A DNA stretch of 64,000 nt from positions 2,666,001 through 2,730,000 of the forward strand of contig JABRWF010000001.1 in NCBI GenBank assembly GCA_018343915.1. The letters are read 5' to 3'. Of the stretch, positions 47,363 through 57,712 are shown in pieces; position 1 is the stretch's first letter; each line of letters begins with the position of its first letter. This DNA is from Agroathelia rolfsii. Its lineage: Eukaryota; Basidiomycota; Agaricomycetes; Amylocorticiales; Amylocorticiaceae. A model generated the notes under the pieces. That model did no database searches, was not told where the DNA came from, and saw only the letters and a list, made by a program, of their open reading frames with translations. The translations under genes and the position numbers were made by a program.

Positions 47363-48181
47363 GTATAGCAGCAGAAACAGAGGTCTCGAGCTGCACTGGT
47401 TTTCGTAATGCTAATTGAATAGCAGTGGTATCTAGTATATACTAGGTCGTGTCCCTTTTGATGGTGTCTTTATTAGAGTTGTCCGTGCCTTTGACGGAGA
47501 GGCGAAAGAGAATAGAAAGAGAAGGAGAGAAAGAGTCCTCGCTCGAAATGGAGAGCGTGGGCGTAAAGATAATGAAAAGCCCCTGGTGATGCCGGTGATG
47601 ATGATGGCGTGGCAGTTCTATATGACTGCTTCGTGGCCCACCGCGGTACGTGTGTGTGCAGTTACTGCCCAATAAGCAAGGTCAGTGTCATGATGAATAG
47701 GAAGCCATTGGCTGTTCCAAACCTGCTGTTTCCCGCCCGAGGTGAAGAGGATGGATGGGAGTGGAACGAAGTAGAGTAGTAATTGCTAGACAGGCAAGCG
47801 CTGGCTTTCACAGACCTGCAGTGACCTCATCCTGCACGAGACGGATCACCGGCCCGTACGACCACACCATAGAGACCATAGATAATATTAATATTGCATG
47901 TGTGTAAATGTTACAAATGTGTAGTGAATGCGTGTCGGTAAGATGTGTAATAAGAAAATGCAACATTGAAATAGAATGGAGTGTTAAAAAAAAAAAGAGG
48001 TATAGCCCAAGTCAAGAAATGATCATAATAGTACACATTAGTCAATGGCCATGTCCAAACAAAAGACGAGGCCAGGTAGAAATAAAAGAGGGAGAGAATG
48101 AAATGCACCGTACGAATGATATTATAACCTAGGCGCAATCATCCACGAATAAACCGTCTTCTAAAGCGTAGTGTGTTCATC
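47363..48181. other. Intergenic: NVJ2 upstream region and 3' flank of the next gene
   Basis: About 820 bases. The part from 47363 to about 47800 should contain the NVJ2-like promoter. An A/T-rich tract with a run of 11 A lies near 47983-47997. No gene, structured RNA or transposon sign was found. Confidence 0.5.
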
Positions 48182-50314
48182 TCAGTCCATGTTCGCCTCT
48201 AGAATCAAATCAACCACCGTTCCCGCATCCTTCCCATCACCCTCCTCGTCCAGAAATCCCAAAATCCCACTTTCTTCTCCATCCCCTCCATCTTCTTCAA
48301 CTCCAACGCTTGCTTCTATCGCGACATACTCCATACACGATGGGAACCGTACCTCAACCGATAGCCCACTCCGTCCAATACCCTCGAACGCAACACCGAC
48401 CGTGCGCTCCTTGGGCACATTCGCATTATCCCCACACATATTCTTCGCGGCCTGAATACGAAGATATACCGGATTCGCTACAGGTCGTGCACGCCATCCA
48501 CGCTCCTGACGTGCCGCATTACTGCGTGCAGGCCGCAGAGGCGAGCGCGGCAACGGCGGCGCGGGCGGGAAACGCAATGCACGCTGAGGCACAGGCAACG
48601 TGCGTCTGGCAGGGCTCGCACCGCGTCGAGCACCTGGGCGTGAGTAGGACAGGGAATGCATCGGGACGAGGTAGCTCGGCGTGTCATGCTCAAGCTCGGG
48701 CGGTGCAGCCAGCGCGTGGGCGGCGCTGCGTGATGTAAGGCGACGTGAGTGCAAGAAGCGTTGGCGTGGGGAGGGTGGTGGATATGATGACGATATGTCA
48801 ATATACAAGGAAGTAGAAGTATGCGAAAACGCCGAGGTGGAGGAGAGGAAGAAGCTGAGGGTGCGTAGAAGAGGGCGAACCAAGCTGTTCGGTATCGCAG
48901 GTGCCGTAACGGCAGTTGAGACAGTTTGCGGATGGAGGACAACCTTTGATTTCAGCGCTTCTGGAGCAAGAGGTGTCGACTCAAAGGGAACAAGACGAGA
49001 GCAAGTATGGCGCTCGACTGGAGGATGGCCATTGGCAGACTCTTGCTCCTGATCCCTCTGTTCCTTGCGACCAGCCCTCGATCCAAGCGAAAACCAAGAC
49101 GATCGCCGTCGTGTTTCGTCTCCCGTCTCCTTGCCTCTTCGTACGGTGGTAACCTCTTTCGAAATATCCTCCGCCACACACGCCCTACACCTCTGGTCCC
49201 AGAGGGCCTTCCCACCCTTTGCCTTGCTCTTGGCACGCTCGTGAACAGGAACACCCGCCTTACTGCGCCCAGGCGCCCTCAAAAGTCCCGCCAGGAGCTG
49301 CTTCTCCCTTGTTGTCATTCTAGTCGTATTTAGCGTGCACTGCGGATCCGATGGGAACAAAGCGCCATTGATGCTCGATACGACCTCATCAAATGGAATC
49401 TTCGGTGGTGGCGGGCGTGTGACGGGGTATTGGGCACGCAATGACGCGGTGCGTGCAGGCAAGACGCATTTGGAGGGTGGTATCGGCGACGGAGATGGCC
49501 GGGACAGTGTGTGATAATATCGATTTAATTGATGTTGCGCAGCAGCAGCAGCCCGGTGATGCTGTTGTTCTTGCTGAAACAGATAGAGCGCCTGCTGGTC
49601 TCTCCGATCCTGTTCGCGATGCCACCGGATGTCGAGACGGGCCTCCTCCCAGCGGTGAGCCAGAACTGCGAAGCGCTCGCGGCGCAAGCGAGCCTTGCTC
49701 TTGACAGTGGTGGTTATAACGGAAACGGGCGTGCACTCCGACTCGGGCTCGGGTTCTGGTGGCACATAGTCGTGGGATACAAAGGAGAACTCCCTTTGCT
49801 TCCCCTTGCTATTGGATGATGGTGATGCGTGGTGGGGAAAGTAGCCATCCTCAGCGGGGTGCACTGGTCCCCGAGCCGGATCGTACACGCGTGCAAGAGA
49901 CAACAGAATGGCGGAATGCTCAATGCTGTCGACTTGTGAAAGTGCTGGCTCAGGTGCGGGTGGTGGTGTTGGTATTGAAGCAACAGATGACGAGGAAGAA
50001 GAGGAAGAAATGGGTAGCGGCAGAGTCATAGGAGGTGACGAGGAGGATGACGATGAATGAGGATTAGTAGCACAGTCGTGTGACTGAGAAGCAATGTAAA
50101 GACGTCGTCTGCGTTCCTCGCTCTTCTGGCGAGCAACTGCCACTGGCGAAACATGTGTAGAGCGCCCTCGAGACATGGCGGGGTAAGTCGACGAGCGACG
50201 TAGTGAGGGTATAGATAGATGGGGTACTAAGAGAGAGGGAGAGGCGCGATGAGGACTAGCTGCTGGATTCAGTGGAGTTATGACTGGGCTGCAGCCATCG
50301 CCGGATTTGGTCAT
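48182..50314 (-). CDS. Hypothetical protein, 710 residues, no recognised domain
   Basis: One uninterrupted frame of 710 codons from ATG at 50314 (MTKSGDGCSPVITPLNPAAS) to LILEANMD at 48182. I do not recognise it. The composition is Ser-, Pro- and Arg-rich at both ends. A central, less disordered part has charged helices (KARLRRERFAVLAHRWEEAR, then DIRWHREQDRRDQQALYLFQ). After it comes PPPPKIPFDEVVSSINGALF and a short Cys pair in DQRCRACVAEDIS. The C terminus ends in an ordered-looking stretch (NPVYLRIQAAKNMCGDNANV, then ERTVGVAFEGIGRSGLSVEV). Its length, codon use similar to neighbours, and lack of internal stops make it very likely a real gene. It may be basidiomycete-specific. The absence of introns is unusual for this window. 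Confidence 0.75.
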   Translation of the reverse strand: MTKSGDGCSPVITPLNPAASPHRASPSLLVPHLSIPSLRRSSTYPAMSRGRSTHVSPVAVARQKSEERRRRLYIASQSHDCATNPHSSSSSSSPPMTLPLPISSSSSSSSVASIPTPPPAPEPALSQVDSIEHSAILLSLARVYDPARGPVHPAEDGYFPHHASPSSNSKGKQREFSFVSHDYVPPEPEPESECTPVSVITTTVKSKARLRRERFAVLAHRWEEARLDIRWHREQDRRDQQALYLFQQEQQHHRAAAAAQHQLNRYYHTLSRPSPSPIPPSKCVLPARTASLRAQYPVTRPPPPKIPFDEVVSSINGALFPSDPQCTLNTTRMTTREKQLLAGLLRAPGRSKAGVPVHERAKSKAKGGKALWDQRCRACVAEDISKEVTTVRRGKETGDETRRRSSWFSLGSRAGRKEQRDQEQESANGHPPVERHTCSRLVPFESTPLAPEALKSKVVLHPQTVSTAVTAPAIPNSLVRPLLRTLSFFLSSTSAFSHTSTSLYIDISSSYPPPSPRQRFLHSRRLTSRSAAHALAAPPELEHDTPSYLVPMHSLSYSRPGARRGASPARRTLPVPQRALRFPPAPPLPRSPLRPARSNAARQERGWRARPVANPVYLRIQAAKNMCGDNANVPKERTVGVAFEGIGRSGLSVEVRFPSCMEYVAIEASVGVEEDGGDGEESGILGFLDEEGDGKDAGTVVDLILEANMD

Positions 50315-53300
50315 CCCGGCTCCCGACTTCCGACTGTCCCACGCGGGTGACTATGGTACAAATCATTATTAATCCCTTATTGCCCTCTCTCCCTCCTCTT
50401 GTCCCGTACATGTCGTTATTATTTACTATCATAATTGTAGATGTTTTCTCTCAGTCTCTATAGACTGCATTTCTTGCATGGATGTAGCACTCTTCAAATT
50501 ATTCATATCGTCTCACCGCTCCTTATCTGCTCATGTGCGGCAACAACCACAATCCATGTTCATTCGGCATTCACCTTGCTCCATCGATAATCTATATATT
50601 CGCAGTGCTGGGTCCAAGCTTCCTCAGGAGGCTACTTGACTATCATTGCATGGCCACGAGGATCGTGTTCTGCCAACGTTTGTTCACTTCCACCCCTCTC
50701 CGCTAATCAAACAATCCCACCTAGTCGATGATGGCGGACCCGATGTCCATCCCCAAAGATGATTATGATCTCTACTAGCAGTGTATCCCTATACCCCCTG
50801 TGCGGCAGCTCCCGAAATCTCAATACCACGACAATTGCAACATCACAGGGTATTATTTTATTCTAGCTAGGGGGCCTTTCTTTTCTCAAATGTCGGATAA
50901 CATCGCCGAGAGAACGACCAGAATAGCCAGTTATCAATGACCCCAATATGTTCAACTAACGACACTTCGGCTAAGGCATGGCGTCCTGGGCCACCCAACA
51001 AGCACCCTTGTCGCTCGGGGTCACATGCCAGGTCCCAGCGTATGGTCGCACAGTACAACAGGAGCACAAGAGCACGCTGCACATTCCGGCAAACCGCAAA
51101 TGCAAACGCGTGTGATCCTGCCCCGAGTCCGTGTAAAGCACACTCTGGCAATTCAAAGTAGCATGTGATCCCGCGTCTAAAATAAATATATTTTCATTGA
51201 CGGTCGCTAGTTTGAGGATTTTCCTGCTTTGCCGACTGATCGAAGATTCGAACAACATGTTTTTGGATAATTGTATTGTATCCATAGCGTTCGCGATGAT
51301 ACTGTATCCATGTACCATCCGCCGGCATATGCGTCCCGTTCACCCGCTGTACCATGGCCGGAGCACGGAAGCGTGAAAACATGTATCTGGTGCTAGCGTC
51401 GTGTCTCGAGCCCATTGGGTTATATGGGGAGAACAAAGTCGATCCATTTCCTCACAGTGTTTCGAGTTCTTTGGAGACAGTCCGCCATCTGGAAGTCTAT
51501 TCTCCTCATTTCATGATCAAGTGTCTTGAACAACATAATGGCCTCTGGCTTATCAGCATCCATGTCCTGCATCATCTTGTCCCTGGAGATACGTATCGGG
51601 GGCTAGTGTGCAACAGACCTGTCTTAAAATGTCGTCATTCCTAGATGCTCGTCCCTCGTCGGAATCTGTGGCTAGAATATCTGAATCTAGATATACTATC
51701 AGAACAACGTCATATACGGAATGGCAGGCAATTCATTTGTGCCTGTCTCGGAATTACCCTGTAATCCAAACTTAATATTGTCATGCATAAAGGCAGCTTT
51801 TGTGTTTTGTCTGGTTGCGCCAATGAAATGATCAATGGTCGATGATTCATCATGATCTCAGTCAAGCTATACACTTAAACATAGGACGATTTGATTTGAA
51901 TACTACTTGTAGGTTTGAATAAAAGGCGATAACGAATGACAACGCCAGCGAATCAATTGAACAATGTTGACAACTGACTATGGTTGATGCAATTTGCAAT
52001 CTGCAAGATACGACGAACGTTGCTCGTCAGCAACCATGGCAAACTCAAAGCCCGGGGATCTCCTCAGGTTTTCAAACCGTATCTGCGCCTGCAGTGTCGG
52101 GGGACGATACAAAAACCATTGCACTAAGCTGGGATAATCTATATGACGTCTTTCTATCTGATATAATGCCTGAAAATAGGGTAAAACACTTACTCCGGTA
52201 ACATACTACATTAAGAGCAGATCTACTTACCAGGGCGTTGTATATATCTGAATGACCATGTTGCAGTTTTCTAAGTATAGCCCATGGCATGGCACATTCA
52301 ACTGAATGAACGCTGAGAATATGTTGATTTCCTTGAACATATATCAAGCGACAGAATATGTCTCGTAATGGTAACCGTACGGTTGACGATAAACACAAGG
52401 TTCAGACGAGTAATCATGTGCATACAAATGTAATTAAAAAAAAAAGAAAAAAGAGTAATCATGTGCACAAAAGAAAAAGATTGAAGATTGTTATTTAAAC
52501 AATCTAGAAGTATTAGAAACTTGAAATCATATGGCACCGTCAAAACAGATTCATATATGAAATACCCTTTATAAGTAAACTCGGCTTGGGCAAAAAAGCC
52601 CTCAAGTACAAAGCAAGTAAGGCAGAATCTACAAACGCGAACAAAACATAATATTAACTTGTATTTGAGTGTCGTACTTACTGCAGACTCTCGATACTTT
52701 AATGTGAGCCTGGGTCGATATATGCATGTCTTTCAATCCCGATGGCATAACAAACCAGCTCCGAGCCCATTAGGCTTACAACTAGCCTGATTCAAGCATT
52801 CAGAATCATTGATTCGGTGCGTTTGAGCGGTTAATGTTGGTCATGCGATTTCATGGAATCATGATATCAAGATGTCCGCATACTTGCGCGAAATGATGAC
52901 ACAATCACGTCTGTATAGTGGAGTATACTGTATCACCAGACGCGTTTGGAGAACCCCAGTGTGATGAGCCGCGCATCGCTATCATTATGATTGTTGTAGT
53001 CATCTTGAAGGGACGTTGGGATCGACGAAGTCGACTCCAACCCGTTCTAAACTTAGCTTCTCACATGCTCACATGTTGATTTGGAGCATGGCCAGCCATA
53101 AGGAGAGTGCGACGAATGTCTGGAAAATTCCACTCATTGAGTATTGAAATATTTTATGTGCAAAGTCAGGGTGTACTTCAAATAATGCCGAATATTTCGG
53201 TCGTAAACTGTTCTGTCTTGAAGGTTGAGTTGGCAAATTTCCAGCCAGATGGTCTATGACATCGACCTTCAAGTTACACACGAAACCGAAAATTGTTTGA

Positions 53301-53580
53301 TTTGCAAAAATGGGAATGGAAGCGGAAACAGATAACTTTTGAGCGTAGAGACCATTAGTTGAGTGACTCCACCCAAGGACAAAGGGCAGTTTATTTGCAG
53401 ATGATAAGCGCTAAGCCATAAAAAAAAAGACATTTTCTAACAAAGATGAAAGATTCGCTTGGTGCTGAGTACTATTAATAAAAGAAGAGACACGAAGTAA
53501 ATTCATTGATACACTGTCCAGCAAGAAAATAGCAGAAAAAAAAAAGCACACAACACTAGCATCTCGCCACATTCCATAAC
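50315..53580. other. Gene-poor 3.3-kb region
   Basis: The longest stretch without a gene I can support. Reading frames are short (under about 115 codons), without family similarity and without plausible splice continuation. Base composition is A/T-rich from about 51650 on. A short direct repeat (GAGTAATCATGTGCA) occurs at 52408-52422 and 52453-52467 around an A-rich tract. No terminal inverted repeats, reverse-transcriptase or transposase motifs, tRNA or rRNA were seen. It might hold a decayed element, a long non-coding RNA, or promoters for genes beyond what I recognise. Confidence 0.5.
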
Positions 53581-54984
53581 TCATTGCCCTAGGTCCAGAC
53601 CAACTGCTGCCCCCTGCATGGGCCAAGAAGACCGATCGGCATGAGGAGGCGCAGGTTGAGGCGGCGCAGGCGCCCAGGTCTGTATACCCCTCCCAGTGCC
53701 TCTACCGCTAAACAAGCGCCGTGGCGCTCCACCGCCAAAACCACTACCGCCACTAGGTGACGAGCGCATGGGCATATCAATTCCGCGTTGGAGAGGCATG
53801 CCGCTGAATGAAGCCGAGCCATGATGTTGATGATATGACATGCCATGTTCTCCAATGCCACCCCCAAGGGGCTGTGGCATCGAGAAGGGTAATGTAGATG
53901 CGACAAAAGTGGATGCGTAACCGCGCGGTGGTTCATGCGAAGGTGATGATAATGATGATGGGTCTATCTCGAACGCAGCAGCGTCGTCCAGACCGAGATG
54001 GGCTCGCATGGCTGCGTTCTCCGCTTCCAGGCGCGCAATCTCGTTCTCACGCTCGGCGGCCCAGTCCCAGTCCCAGTCCAACTCAGGTGGAGGGGCATCA
54101 ATGTTGGTGCTGCTGTCGTTGTTGTTCTCACCACTATTAGATGGGCCAGCAGAGGCAGAAGCATTCTCTGAAGGCTTTTCAAGCTCTGAGGGTGATGAGG
54201 ACCCATTTTGTACCTCCTGTTCCAATAGTACCGGAGCCGATGGATCTGGGTTGAGAGACAGTGCGGGAGAAGAGAAGAATTGGGATGCGTCTTTTCCTGA
54301 TAGAGAACGCAGCAGGGCTCGAAGGTATTGCGATAGACGATATATCGATGCTGCTGTAGCGGGGGAATTGGCAAAGTCAGACATTCCAGCATAGTTCTCT
54401 CGTGCGTGCAGCAGGGTTTCGTAATGGCGCTTCAGAGTCACCTCATGTTGTTGGGCGGCTAGCTAGACGGGCTATCAAAAAGTGATACACCAGATGGAGG
54501 ATGAAGACGAGAATAAACTAAATGGATCCAGCTTACAGTGTGACTGCGAAACTTGGCTAAGATGGTCTCCATAGCGGATTCATACTCCCGCAACAACGTC
54601 GATAGTTGCTTGTTTTCACGAAGCAGATTTTGGTTCTCGATGATTACCTGGGCATTTGTACGCTCCAGTTCTGATTCAAAGCATTCTGATATGGGCATCG
54701 GTCTCTTAAGACGCAACTCACACAAAGACAACAGATGGCCAGGACTGACCTTGACCTAGGTCGACATTGAATCTTCGCAAATTGAAATGGGAACCAGTGT
54801 CTGTGGCATTATTCTGGGCAAATCAGGCGTCTGTGACTTGTTCAGTGGTCGTATGCGACCCATGCGTACACACCTTGAGTGTCTTGGCCTGTAGTTGGAG
54901 TGTCTCTGTGACTGACTGGTTGAGCGCAAGCTGTTCGCTGAGCTCGTGAACGAGCTGTGATACGCGTATGAGCTCATTATCCAT
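53581..54984 (-). CDS. SIKE/FGFR1OP2-like coiled-coil protein (possible STRIPAK component)
   Basis: The ATG at 54984 gives [20 protein letters not shown], a helical start. After introns near 54873-54820 and 54771-54700, the exons read [19 protein letters not shown] and [20 protein letters not shown], then [20 protein letters not shown] and ILAKFRSHT. The last two segments are the conserved coiled-coil core of the SIKE/FGFR1OP2 family, whose members belong to STRIPAK phosphatase-kinase complexes. After a further intron, an exon begins [20 protein letters not shown], followed by a Ser/Asn/Pro-rich middle and a Gly/Pro-rich tail ending [10 protein letters not shown] at 53581. About 385 residues. 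STRIPAK membership is inference from the family. It is divergent from the R3HCC1-like gene at 55336. Confidence 0.75.
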
Positions 54985-55335
54985 GGCAATGAAGACAATA
55001 ACAGGATATGTGTAGTAATATAGCCGTAGGAGAGTGTGTTCAGCTAGAGCAGCCTGAGATGCCGCCGTGAGAAACGTAAAGAGAATGGCGCGAACGACGG
55101 AGGCGAGTTCTCTCGCAGCTGTTCTCTCTGTATAAACCACCATCTGCTCTTCCTCACTCGCTCACTTTTTCATCTTTCTCTTCTCATTTTGCAACTTCTA
55201 GTAAGCCTTCTTCTCGGCCCAGTTCTTACGGACACTTCCGCACGCCCCACATCGTCTCGCTTTCCTAGCACCGTCGTTGTCTCATCCTTTCTACGCACCC
55301 AACACTCGCTCTAAAACACCCCCCCCCCCACAATC
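54985..55335. promoter_or_regulatory. Bidirectional upstream region of the SIKE-like and R3HCC1-like genes
   Basis: 351 bases between divergent start codons. The side facing 55336 is strongly C/T-rich on the plus strand and ends in a run of 11 C (55319-55329) six bases before the ATG, consistent with a pyrimidine-rich 5' UTR. No specific factor site can be named. Confidence 0.45.
55319..55329. repeat. Homopolymer (C)11 next to a start codon
   Basis: Eleven consecutive C ending seven bases before the ATG at 55336, in the 5' UTR of the R3HCC1-like gene. Confidence 0.8.
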
Positions 55336-56196
55336 ATGTCTGCATCTCTTTCTGGCCTCTCCGCCTCGGTCACTCGCATCCTGTCCCTCACCGGATTCCC
55401 CAAGGAGCTCAAGACCAAGGACATCCAGGCTGCTTTCTCCGAGTGGGAGGGTGCCAATGGTGGCTTCAAGATCAAGTGGCAGAACGACACCAGCCTTCTT
55501 ATCGTATTCCAAGACCCTGTCATTGGTAAGCTCTCTTTTCTTAGCCTAGAAGATGCTCCCAGCATCGCAGTTTCTCAATATTTACTTGTCCTGGCAGCCA
55601 AGCGCGCATATCTCAGTAGCCTGGCCAACCCACCTGCTGTTCTATCGCCCCAGGGCCATGAAGAAACTGTCATCATCCGGCCTTACGATGGTGCCGACGC
55701 CCAAGAGGTCATTCAGAATGTCAACGCACGAGGAATGCACAACCACAATGCCTCACGTGGACATAACATGCGTTCGGCCTCAATCTCTGGCTTTCCGACC
55801 CGCCCCAACGGTAATAACCCGGGGGGACGATCGAATGCCAACAATCACAACATGAACGGCCGCTACGGCCAGACCCAGGGCGTCGCTGAAGACCGCGAGC
55901 CGTCACCGACGCTGCCTTCTTTACCCACTCACCCCACGCTCAACTCGCTCATTAGCTCCACCCTGGGCGAAAACGTAGGCGAGGACCCTGCCATTCTCGC
56001 GGCGGGTCCTAGCATTGTTTCTCCTGAGACAGGCGGGCCGCGCATCGGCAATCCCGGCAAGAGGATGCTGGGTGCAGCATTGGGTGTCCGACACCCCAGC
56101 CTTGGACCACGGCAAATTGGCAACAACTCAGGCGCTAACAGCCCGGGTGTGGACTACATGACCAGGGCTATGGGTGGCCTCGCCGTGGCCGAGTAA
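55336..56196 (+). CDS. R3HCC1-like RRM-fold protein
   Basis: Start at 55336; one intron (55526-55597) splices to 262 residues. The N-terminal 85 residues fit an RRM-like fold as seen in the C-terminal part of R3HCC1/R3HCC1L proteins: VTRILSLTGFPKELKTKDIQ (first strand and helix), GGFKIKWQNDTSLLIVFQDP (second and third strands) and VIAKRAYLSSLANPPAVLS (second helix). Canonical aromatic RNP1 residues are not obvious, so RNA binding is uncertain. The rest is Asn-, Gly- and Pro-rich with a conserved-looking segment PTHPTLNSLISSTLGENVG and an end GVDYMTRAMGGLAVAE. Function is not known to me; family resemblance is moderate. Confidence 0.72.
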   Translation: MSASLSGLSASVTRILSLTGFPKELKTKDIQAAFSEWEGANGGFKIKWQNDTSLLIVFQDPVIGKLSFLSLEDAPSIAVSQYLLVLAAKRAYLSSLANPPAVLSPQGHEETVIIRPYDGADAQEVIQNVNARGMHNHNASRGHNMRSASISGFPTRPNGNNPGGRSNANNHNMNGRYGQTQGVAEDREPSPTLPSLPTHPTLNSLISSTLGENVGEDPAILAAGPSIVSPETGGPRIGNPGKRMLGAALGVRHPSLGPRQIGNNSGANSPGVDYMTRAMGGLAVAE

Positions 56197-56707
56197 TTTC
56201 AATCGCTCTGACCGTAGCATTTCCTTCCTGTCCTTAATCGAGGCAACGTGGGGGGCGTACGTTTCTGCTGGGTCTTTTTTCGCTTACGGGACACATCCGC
56301 AAGCGCGCAGGTTATCCTTTTTTAAATCAATGTGCATATATTTTTCTGTTTGCGGATCCTACCTGTCTTTCCCTATTTTTCATCGTCCCTTCCTGTGCAG
56401 GCCACGTTGTCTGTCTGCGCTCTTTTTTTTTTACATGCATTTCTAGCGGTGTTTTCCCTTTTCTGTTATTTGTTGCTTGTTTTCTGTGGATGTAATCGTT
56501 GGAGCCAGCGTTTTCATATATCAAATCATGTAATTACTTACCATAGCGCACACCAACAAAAATTCGCTTTTTCTGTTGCGTATTCTGACTGTGAATTTCC
56601 AGCTTGTTACCTTCGGCGGGTGTGATTGCGAAGGGGCAAAATTCTTACATCTTCGGAATCGATGTCTCTATTTACATCCTAGCAAACGTGGAATAGATTT
56701 GCAAACT
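56197..56707. other. Convergent 3' region between R3HCC1-like gene and MoaE gene
   Basis: 511 bases between two stop codons, T-rich on the plus strand. It holds both 3' UTRs. A T run of 10 lies at 56422-56431. Nothing else recognised. Confidence 0.5.
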
Positions 56708-57421
56708 CTAATGATTTGCTTTCCACTCAGCCGTCGAGTCCGGCTCTCCCTCATAAAACTCCCTCTTCCAAATCTGCGCACGGTCCTTCACATCTTCCAA
56801 GATCTGTTCGCAAGCGATGAAAGCAGCCTTGCGATGGGGAGATGATACTGCTATCACTATCGATGGCTCCCCTACGGGAACGACGCCGAGACGATGATAA
56901 ACAGCACATTTAATCAGCATATGTACTACGGAAAACTGAGCCGACGATGTCAATTCAGATGCTGATGCTGAGGCAGCAGGGGCAACTTGAATAGAATGTG
57001 AATTTGCTTGTGTTGCGTTCTGTCGGGCCGTGGTCACAATTTCTGCCATCGTTTTTCTAAGAGGGGTAATAAAATCGATAAGATTCAGACGGTCTTGCCC
57101 ATGCCAGTGTGTGAGATTGGAGACGTTTATTTACATTGCAAGCTTGCTGTATGCCTGATATTCAAGCCGAGTAACTACTTTCCCTGATCGTTGCATAGTT
57201 ACTACATCGTCGTAAGAAATATCTGGCTTCACTTATTCACCCTTGAAAGAGTTGCGGGTGGTCCCTATAAATGTAGCGATCGCGCCTGCAGCATCGTCGC
57301 CCACGGAATTGATGATGGCTTGAACATTTAGTGGTGAGTGGGTAATTACGCAAGTAGCAAAATCATCGAGGTTCAACGAGGCATCTACAGAGGAGCTGGG
57401 GTATAAGGACTCGGAAGTCAT
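56708..57421 (-). CDS. Molybdopterin synthase catalytic subunit (MoaE/MOCS2B family)
   Basis: Large subunit of molybdopterin synthase; adds two sulfurs from MoaD to cyclic pyranopterin monophosphate in molybdenum cofactor synthesis. The ATG at 57421 gives MTSESLYPSSSV, then DDFATCVITHSPLNVQAIIN and AAGAIATFIGTTRNSFKG. An intron (donor GTGAAT, acceptor GATCAG) joins to KVVTRLEYQAYSKLAI, another to KTMAEIVTTARQN. The core continues CAVYHRLGVVPVGEPSIVIA and VSSPHRKAAFIACEQILEDV, ending IWKREFYEGEPDSTAEWK. HRxGxxPVGE and the Lys of WKREFY match the active-site region. About 190 residues. It implies a molybdenum-cofactor enzyme (such as nitrate reductase or sulfite oxidase) in this fungus. Divergent from the PsuG-PsuK gene. 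Confidence 0.93.
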
Positions 57422-57712
57422 CTTCCCACTTGAACAGCTTGGGATAGATTGTGGTAATGCATTCTCGCTCACTTGCTACAATTGATGGTTACTACTGTTC
57501 TTAACCCCCATTCGGAGCACCGGCAACACCGGCACGCTTTGCGGAATCAAATCCACGTGCCTAAGCTTTGCTTCCGTCCATTGAAGTCACCCTTAATCAG
57601 GACAGCGTAAAGCGCGAAAGTTGGGCTGGCTTGTGTCGTATTCCAGACGGTGCGCGTGTACCTATCAGCATAAAGCCCACCTAACTTATTCTGATAATTA
57701 TTAGATCATAAA

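Noticed and set aside
51194..51436. Minus-strand frame with a vaguely protein-like sequence
   Set aside because: Eighty codons, no family similarity, no start context or splice continuation. Treated as chance.
52408..52467. 15-bp direct repeat GAGTAATCATGTGCA as target-site duplication of a small insertion
   Set aside because: Only about 30 bases of A-rich sequence lie between copies; replication slippage is a simpler explanation.
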